This document shows positions 56,816-64,000 of a stretch of DNA of 64,000 nucleotides, piece by piece. A model generated the notes under the pieces. It was not told where the DNA came from. It searched no databases and saw nothing but the letters and a program-made list of their open reading frames with translations. Source of the stretch: Miscanthus floridulus (taxonomy: Eukaryota; Streptophyta; Magnoliopsida; Poales; Poaceae); contig NC_089581.1 of NCBI RefSeq assembly GCF_019320115.1, positions 93,370,802 through 93,434,801 on the forward strand, given 5' to 3'. Position numbers and translations under genes: made by a program. Positions within the stretch are counted from its first letter, which is position 1. The number at the start of each line of letters is the position of its first letter.

Positions 56816-59007
56816 TCTGTTTTTCCTATTGACGCTATTATTCTTGCTTTTCTAACCAACGCTGATAATCATTTTCCTTCTATCGCTGCCATTTATTCAA
56901 CAGAATTTGAGATGTAACTCGTGGCTTTGTCGCCCCTTCTTTTGACGTTTCTCCCTACTCATATTGGCTCTTTTGCTTGTCGTGATGTCTTTTAATTTCC
57001 CTGTATTTGTCGGCCAATATTTGCCTCTCGGGATCTACTATTCTAGCTTCTCTTGATTTGGTTGGTGTTAGGACCTTAGTCTTTTCTCTAAGCAGACTAG
57101 CATCGACCATGTTTTGATATCCTAGGAAAGGATTATCATCTACTTTCATTTTCCTAGGTGTGTCAAATTTGAGTCTTCCTTACTGAATAGCCCTCTGTAT
57201 ATGATGCCAAAAAATTCTGCATTCATTAGTGGAATGAGAAGTAGCATTATGGAACTTGCAGAACTTCTTATTCTTCAACTTATTAGGGGGCAACGTAACA
57301 TGATTATCGGGCAACTTGATCTGTCCCTTCTCAAGCAAGAAATCAAAGAGCTTGTCTGATTTTGTGACATCAAAGTCATAGCTCTCCTCTTCCCTAAGGA
57401 TTTGGTACCATTACTGTATTTTTGCCCCAATTCCATTCAACCGCGGCAACCTCTTTTTCTTCATCTTCATAGCCGTCATCGATTGAGTATGGATTATAAG
57501 CTTCGGCCACTATGGTACTCTTCTAGAATCGGGTATCTCTATGCATAATCTAGAATTGGCTATTGAGCACCGCCACTCATTGAACCAATTCACCCAGGTT
57601 GTCAAATTATTCTCCTAGCAGTTTTTCTTTCCATGTTGGCAGCATTCCTTGAATGACCAAAGCAGCTAGTTGATCATTAGCCAAGTTTAATGAGAAGCAC
57701 AAATTCCTAGTCTCTCAGAACCTCTAAAGAAACTTAGTGCCTAATTCATTAGTTTTCTACCTTATAGTTGTCAAATCGATAATCTTCTTTTCTTCAGTCC
57801 TAGTATAAAAATATGTATGAAATTTCTTTTCTAGGTCATCCCAATTGGCAATGGAGTTCACTAGCTGTGATGAAAACCAAGTGAATGCTGTCCCTAATAG
57901 TGACAGGGAGAAGAAACAAACTCAATGGGCCTCCTCAACTAATGCCTCACCCAATTGTGTAAGATACCGACTCACATGTTCTATTGTGCTTTTGTTGTCT
58001 TGGCCAGTGAACTTAGCAAACTCTGGAAGCCTATAATTTGCAAGAAGAGTGACCAAATCATACCATTATGGATATGGGCATTTGTACAAAAAGGTCATTC
58101 CTTTTAGCTTCAGACTGAACCGATTCTTCATCATCTGAGTCACCTTTAGCAACAACTCATCAGCATGTGAATTTGGATTTCTCTGCACCTGCTGACCCAT
58201 CTATGGATTGAAATCTTGTGTGCCTTGATACCCTGGATTCGGAATCATGTGAAGGGTGTTATAATCTGTGCCATAATGATACCCTTGTGGAATCTCCATC
58301 TGTTAGGTCCTTTGCTGGTTTGCTGCTTGAAGTCTCTAATTATAGACATGAGGATCTATATCTCTATGAATCCTTTGAATTGATGGTCCTATTTTTTGAG
58401 CCAACGACGATATGTGGCCCGATGTGCCAAAATTAATCACCTAGTTCTAACCTTGCCCCACCAACTGTTGCACATGCTACACTAACAACCTAGGATTATA
58501 TTGTATCTGATTTGTAGTAGTACCTTGAGCTTGTTTAGATGAACTCTGAACTACCTGGACATCATCATTACTAGTTGGTGCTGCTTCTTGATGGCTGGTA
58601 CCGACTTGATTAGTCCCTTGGGTCAATGGATGTGAAAGGTTGTAATAAGCTGGCCCATCCTGACCAACTAGAAACCCATGAAACACCTCTTTCATAGCAT
58701 TGTGGAATGTGTCCAAGAAAGCTTCATTATGGCTTGATATAAAATCACGAACAGATTTGTTTACAGCTTCTATGAAGAAACGCCTATCTTCAGCTTCATC
58801 TGCATCTGACTACCCATGCAATAGAACTCTTGGCAGTGGATATTTCTAAATAATTGTATTGTCATGTGTTTTGGTGTAGGAGAACAAACACTTGTTCTGA
58901 AATTCTTCTATAGCTTTGCTGATGACACCTTTATCTCCATTAGGTAAGTCTTCGTAATGTACCATAAGGATGTTGTTGTTGTTGTAAACTGCCATGATGA
59001 TTGTGGT

Positions 59008-59025
59008 GTCCCATCGAGCGTGCCA
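59008..59025 (-). promoter_or_regulatory. Primer-binding site of RT-D
   Basis: The minus strand reads TGGCACGCTCGATGGGAC, eight bases inside the 5' LTR. The tRNA is not assigned. Confidence 0.65.
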
Positions 59026-59033
59026 AGAACGTG

Positions 59034-60902
59034 TGTCGGCACAAAATTTCGTCCCGTGCCGAGGGCACACGAGCAAGCCAGAAGGGTTTGCTCGATGGAT
59101 CTATAGATCCGCCTGGCTTCAATACAGGGGTGGTCAATCCTACGTACTCCTCCCAAGACATGCCAGTCAATTTGACCCTACAATTAACAAGGAGAGAAAG
59201 CTAATCCGTAATTTAAGGCAAAACATGCCTGTGTAGCCAAACAGTCTCGAATGTGTAGATCTGAGAGCCGATGTGGAAGGAGATTGACTAGATAGTCGAT
59301 TCCAGCATACTCATAAGAATAAATCAGTTAAAGCTCATGGGGTTGTGGAAGGAAAATCGATTATCACTCAGGATGAATATCGTTATTCAGACAAATATTA
59401 GTCAATGGCAATAGGATGTCAACAATAATCAGTTTATGCTAAGCGATGAATATCGTTATTCAGACAAATATTAGTCAATGGCAATAGGATGTCAACAATA
59501 ATTAGTTTATGCTAAGCCAATGACTGCAAGTAACCGAATCCCTTTTTATATAAAAGAAGCAGCTCATCATCATTTAACCATTTAATAAAGATAAATCTAA
59601 TGAACATATTAGATCTCGTCTATAGTTATGACTAGTGGGGCATGAGGCAGAATCATGCAGGCCGTAGAAACAGCGATAAATTCGACGACCCTAACTTATT
59701 ACTAATATCAGTGGGGCATGAGGCAGAATCATGTAGGCCATAATACAATAATAAGATCATGGGGCTAACACATCTTTCAACCTATCTTTACTTCAACGGT
59801 CTCATGACGCGAACTGCATATGTGAAAGCACTCGATATTGGCTAAAATAGCCGATTCAGACATAGTGCATAGTTAAGGTCATGCCCTATCAGGAACAGAT
59901 CTACCAAATAATGATCCCCACTCCACGGTGCTAACAGTGGGGTGTGAGGCAGAATCACATAGGCTATGATAACGGGCCATGGAATGGTTTTCGTTAGTCA
60001 ATAGATCTATTCGAACTAGACATGCCTTAACCGCACACTATGCACGATCAAGATTGACATAAAACAGCCAATAAAACTTAACTCATCATTCAAGATGCAG
60101 ATTAGATCACTTTAGATTAACAAACGATGGGTTAAATAGGATATAAGGCCGATCTAGATCAATCCCAATCGGGCGAAGTGATATTGCTGTAATTAAATAA
60201 ATAATGAAAGCAATAAGCAATATTAGTAACTTGATGAATCTATCCGAAGGGCACCACCCTTAGACAGAGCCGATAACTTGACCTTAATCTAGTTCGAGCA
60301 GTGGAGGTCGACCGGATCGATGCAGCCGTACTTGAACTAAACAAGAGTCAATAACTAGCTTGTACCAGAGTCGTTGTGGAGGTCGACTGGATCGATGCAG
60401 CCATGTGAACAGAAAAAGTTACGACGGTACTTATAGACAAGCCAGAGGTCGGCTGGACCAATGCAGCCCTGCTCGCTGAAGAACTCGCCGAGATCTACTC
60501 TACTCCTACTCCTAAGGGGTGGCCGGAGCCGAAAAAAAGTAAGGAACTTGTATTTGATTGATTGTGTCCTTTACAATAGCTGGGGTCCAATAATTATACC
60601 CGAAGCCTAAACATGAATCCTACTCGAGCATGACTCATTACAATCTTTGGCATAGAACAAAACATTCCTAAGTTAAGATAACTTGGACCCTAATCTTTCC
60701 CTTTTTGTAGAGTCCGATATGCAGTTTCCTAGCGCCAACCGTAGCTCATTATTGCTATCTGCTGACGTCATCTAAAGAGATCCAATTCTAGAGTCGTATC
60801 TGAATCAGCTGATATCTATCCTTATGTAATCGATTCCTTGATTGGCACAATCTTGGAAGCTTTCAAATTCCCGCATTCTTCTCCCAAATTTTGGTGTAAA
60901 CA
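59034..60902 (-). repeat. RT-D 5' LTR
   Basis: 1869 bases, starting TGTCGGCAC and ending GGTGTAAACA. It is longer than its partner mainly through a 73-base tandem duplication (59372-59444 repeated at 59445-59517). Confidence 0.9.
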
Positions 60903-60907
60903 ATACA

Positions 60908-61410
60908 AGCTTTAGGTCAGTTTGGCATAGATAAAATAGGAAACCATCGGAAACCACCTATGCATGCCACCATGCAACCACGTGGAGCAAGGTGGGCCTT
61001 AGAGGCGATGCTGGGGTGTGGGTGCACCCCTAGTGTGGCCGTACCAGGGCTAGCGCCGCTAGCCATTGCCTTGCTCTAGTGGGTTGCTAGCTAGGCCTAG
61101 GTTGCTCCCTCGATGGTGCTCATCCTAGATTGTGCACGAAGGTGGGCTTTTGCTTGGCTCTTTGGTAATTGGTTGAGCGAATCTGCTTTATGCTTTACCT
61201 GATTGTGCCTTTTGCTTGGTTTTCCACTTGTATTCAAATGTAGTCCTGCAAAACATGTTTCTTCCAATACAAGTGGAACTAGGTCAATAGTATATGCATA
61301 TGTGTCAAAAGTTTGTTTGTTTTTCCTATTTTGTATATTAATTGGTAGTCGGAATTAATCATTAGTGACTGCTGTTGATGGTCACTAACACCAATTATAA
61401 ATCATCAACA
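60908..61410 (-). repeat. RT-E 5' LTR, distal (U3) part
   Basis: Continuation of the RT-E LTR after the ATACA duplication. In element sense it starts TGTTGATGATTTATAATTGG at 61410. The outer 38 bases form an imperfect palindrome, TGTTGATGG...ATCATCAACA. Confidence 0.55.
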
Positions 61411-62640
61411 AAGCCTACATGTATACTTAATTCCATTACTAAACATAGGAATAGGGGTTTAAACTAATGAATTCCATGAGCTTTGGTGAATATGTGACTA
61501 CAGGAGGATTTATCTAGAAAATAGCTCCTGGCTGTCATACACTCCAAACAAGCAAACTCTAGAAGGTTATAGAAGACACCATGTCGAAGCTTGGGCCAAA
61601 TGGTCATGAAAGTGGGCCGGCCGGCCTAGCCCATAAAGAATGAAGGATGATGACCCAAGGAAACTCTCAATTCAATTTGGGTAAGACATGAGATGAATTC
61701 ATATCAGAGATGAAGCAAGGCACATGACAAACTCCAATAACATTGCACAAAGAAGACACGGCTCATTCAACATAGATGAAAGAACTGTAAGCATCAAAGA
61801 TCATTCGCTTTGTCTTTAGCTACAACTTACCTTTGCCTTGAGCCATGCTTGTATAGAACATGATAAACAAAAACTATGCTAAAATAATTCTAACACTATC
61901 TTTTCATTAGCATGAAGGGAGATTACAAAATTCTGGACAAACAATCCATGTTTCAAAATTGTATTTTTCCTTTGGGTATGTGTTGCCACTAATCCTTTAT
62001 AGGCATAAAACAATGAGTGAGGCAAAAGGTCTAACATGGTGTCAAAAGATCAAAGAGTAGAAAGATGGCATGACAAAAGGATGAGAAAGAAAAGGTGTGA
62101 ACTAGGAAACAAGAAGCTCATGAATAGCTCAAGCTACGAGACTAGCCGAACAAGGAAAACTTCAGGCAAAAGGGAAGGACCATCATGAGTCATCTACCCT
62201 TCATCATATGGTGACATTACGCTCCAATGACAAAGGTAACATCCTAAGGTAAATGGTCATTATTTAAAAAGTTTTTCCTTGATTATGGTAGGCACATCAA
62301 TAAGAAACAAAATATGTTTAAGTTACAATTTACCTGATCAAACCTGATTAGCTCAACATGTCTTATTCTTTAAGCTTGTCCCTAGCACCACTTTCTTGAT
62401 CCATAGTCTTAACCAAATAAGATGAATAGTGCACATCCTAATTCTAGAAAATGATAGTCATAATCATATAAAGTTCGATACATATGTAAAGATAGACAAT
62501 CCTTCCAAGGGTTAAGAAACTCAACCCTTTTAGACAAATGAACTTAAATGCTACATGCATGCTCAATCTTTTGATCTTATCACCCAACATAATTGCACAA
62601 AGCACATAAACATCAACTTCATCATATTCAATGTGCTTAA
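61411..62640. other. Flank of RT-E, no gene seen
   Basis: AT-rich sequence with no supportable frame. If RT-E ends at 61410 its target copy would be AAGCC here. Probably older retrotransposon-derived DNA. Confidence 0.4.
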
Positions 62641-63022
62641 GGTTAGAGAGGAATGAATAAACTCTTGGTTCTGTTGGTGTTTTCCCACCAAACAGAGACC
62701 AGGCACTTGATCTCTACCTTGTTTTATGAGCAGGACACACTTCAAGCAAAGTGTGGGGGAAGACATTCAATTCCCCAAATTTCTATAAGTGAAGGTCCTG
62801 AATCTGTCAAACGAAAATCAAAACTCACAACCAAGACAGGTTTAGCAGAAGAAGGTGACATCACCATTAGAGGCGTCATCACAAGAATCCTCCTCTTCAG
62901 AACAAACTGAGGTACTTGATCAATGAACTTCACAAAGAGAAGTCCGGATTGAAGGACTTACAACACCAAACCCTCACCAAAAGAGCTAGCTTGGCGGAGA
63001 AGCACTCCCGTGTATCCAGGTA
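62641..63022 (+). other. Retrotransposon-derived fragment with coding-like helix
   Basis: CAAAGTGTGGGGGAAGACATT near 62747 resembles purine-rich sequence common in the 3' regions of grass Athila-like elements. A frame reading INELHKEKSGLKDLQHQ and RASLAEKHSRVSR at about 62920-63020 runs into a GTAAGT splice donor at 63021. Not identified. Confidence 0.35.
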
Positions 63023-64000
63023 AGTATTCTTCACCTTTTTGTCTTAATTTTAGTTTCTTTTCAATAGTTTAAAAAATTGATAAATGAAAAAAAAATAAAA
63101 AGTTATCTTTATAATAAATAAATATATATAGCTATAGTAATAATGTAGAGGACTCAGAATAATGTAGAAGACTCAAAATAAAATATATATAAAAAATTGA
63201 TCTAGTAAAATTGAAAACAAAATAAAAGGTGTGTTTAATTTATTTTTAAGAGTTAAATAAAATATATAGGACTAAGAATAATCTCTTAAATGGAAATGAT
63301 AAATAGTTGCTCTTTTGTAATTCTTTTCAAGTACCTAGCTTTTAGTCTCGAATTCTCCTGAGTTTTGGATACGACTGATTTGATATAAAGATTTACTCTG
63401 AACTTGAAACTCGTGGATAGCATATGCTTGATCTAAGTCTAGGTAATTGATGGATATGATATGAGAAAGTCTAAGCTATTGTTTATCTTATTCCAAGTGA
63501 CACTAAAGTTCTGGAGATTTATCTTTAGAAAAACACAAAAATGCTATATGATGAGTTCCTATATGACAAAGCTTGAATTCCCACTAGAGCCATACATGTT
63601 ATTTAGGCTAGGAAAACCTCCACATATATGTTGATTGCTTTTGCATTGAGTTTTGTCAAGCTTTATTGACCCTTATGAGAGGTTTGTCATGCTCTTAAAA
63701 TCAAGATCATGTACACACCACATATACCTGCTGCTCCTACACTGGGAGTACACGAAAACATGCCTTCCATCGAGATCCACCCAAAAATGTTTTACTCCTA
63801 CACTAGGAGTGAACACAAAACATGCTTGATAGGTTTTTCATCCACCAAATAAATGCTCCAAGTTCTTATTGCTATGTCTCAAAGTTTTGTTGTAGAAAAG
63901 AGACAAGGGGCTATGCAAAAGTTATTAAAAAACAAGAAAAAAATAGATGAGAAAAATGGACAAGTGTCTGTGATATTTAAAACAATGGGTACAAAGATAC
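63023..64000. other. Non-coding right end with paired hairpin repeats
   Basis: AT-rich, no gene. CTCCTACACTGGGAG near 63733 and CTCCTACACTAGGAG near 63796 are two short hairpins within matching 30-base contexts. The last 150 bases resemble 3'-region sequence of grass retrotransposons, from memory. Confidence 0.4.

Larger units (their letters stand above)
54504..58995 (-). pseudogene. gag: RT-D gag-protease (decayed; interrupted by a solo-LTR-like insertion)
   Basis: ATG 58995 (MAVYNNNNILMVHYEDLPNG), 13 bases after the primer-binding site. Gag core at 58070-57780: RLPEFAKFTGQDNKSTIEHV, LLGTAFTWFSSQLV and DDLEKKFHTYF. Zinc-like site CKFHNATSHSTNEC near 57240, then YREIKRHHDKQ. A 1.2-kb insertion (55622-56815) splits the frame after RWLEKQE. 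Beyond it the second Cys/His site, HWNCPFFRHCW then CPEC, is near 55590-55520. Protease at 55169-54504 has MLVDGGASVNLMP (catalytic Asp kept) and LLLGHDCIHA. It ends at TAA 54504, where RT normally begins. Several TAG/TGA stops in gag. The last 220 codons are open. Confidence 0.82.
47400..60902 (-). mobile_element. RT-D: Tat-lineage-type retrotransposon with gag-protease only and antisense plant-mobile-domain gene
   Basis: LTRs at 47400-49199 and 59034-60902 are flanked by the 5-base duplication ATACA (47395-47399, 60903-60907). Gag and protease read on the minus strand. No RT, RNase H or integrase follows protease; instead two intron-containing genes run on the plus strand. A solo-LTR-like insertion lies in gag. 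The left LTR's terminal TGTCGG has decayed to TATTGG. Confidence 0.92.
43187..61410 (-). mobile_element. RT-E: Athila-like Ty3/gypsy element, left part cut by CACTA, LTR split by RT-D
   Basis: The minus strand gives, from the right: an LTR starting TGTTGATGAT (61410) and ending TACCAACA (46339), a TGGCG-type primer-binding region, a gag of Athila type, and an ATHILA ORF-1-like frame cut at the CACTA terminus. RT-D occupies 47400-60902 of this span. The 3' LTR is off the window. No pol sequence lies between gag and the second ORF, so this copy or its family is non-autonomous. Confidence 0.65.

Noticed and set aside
1..64000. Intact host gene, rRNA, telomere or centromere satellite
   Set aside because: No uninterrupted non-transposon reading frame with recognisable domain, no rRNA-like sequence and no TTTAGGG arrays were seen.

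Overview
The window is plant nuclear DNA, almost certainly from a grass (Poaceae). The coding scraps, introns and LTR types are those of cereal LTR retrotransposons, and the only host-type coding sequence is a decayed F-box family and a fragment of cytosolic ribosomal protein uL2. A panicoid grass is a guess. I see no intact host gene. Nearly all 64 kb is nested, decaying mobile DNA.

Layout, using labels defined here. RT-C is a Tekay-type chromovirus-like element on the minus strand that starts left of the window and ends at 39864. Its left LTR is split into three pieces (1-730, 16870-18331, 30942-32047) by two later insertions. RT-A (731-16869, minus strand, TSD AGTAC) and RT-B (18332-30941, plus strand, TSD GTGAC) are Ty3/gypsy elements of Tat-lineage type. 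RT-C's intact right LTR (36168-39864) shows both empty target sites. RT-C itself interrupts a tandem pair of F-box pseudogenes (39865-41742). These lie next to one terminus of a CACTA DNA transposon ending at 43186. That transposon sits in an Athila-like element, RT-E (43187-61410, minus strand), whose LTR promoter is split by another Tat-type element, RT-D (47400-60902, minus strand, TSD ATACA). RT-D's gag carries a 1.2-kb solo-LTR-like insertion (55622-56815). The last 2.6 kb is diffuse retrotransposon-derived sequence.

How the genes relate: RT-A and RT-B carry a full gag-protease-RT-RNase H-integrase order. RT-D has only gag-protease, RT-E shows only gag plus an ATHILA ORF-1-like frame, and RT-C has gag-protease joined directly to a chromodomain with RT, RNase H and integrase missing. 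The last three look non-autonomous. RT-A, RT-B and RT-D all carry intron-containing accessory genes antisense to gag-pol, between the structural genes and the 3' LTR, the first of each preceded by a TATA-like box. Two encode the PF04195-type 'gypsy-type transposon' protein with a coiled-coil tail; the third encodes a plant-mobile-domain protein plus a second small gene. All are broken by stops or frameshifts.

Other notable structures are a captured, internally amplified uL2 fragment in RT-A, a triple tandem repeat spanning LTR end and primer-binding site in RT-E, and a strong C-to-T decay signature in RT-A. All readings were made by eye without alignment or database search. Family names rest on remembered domain signatures.
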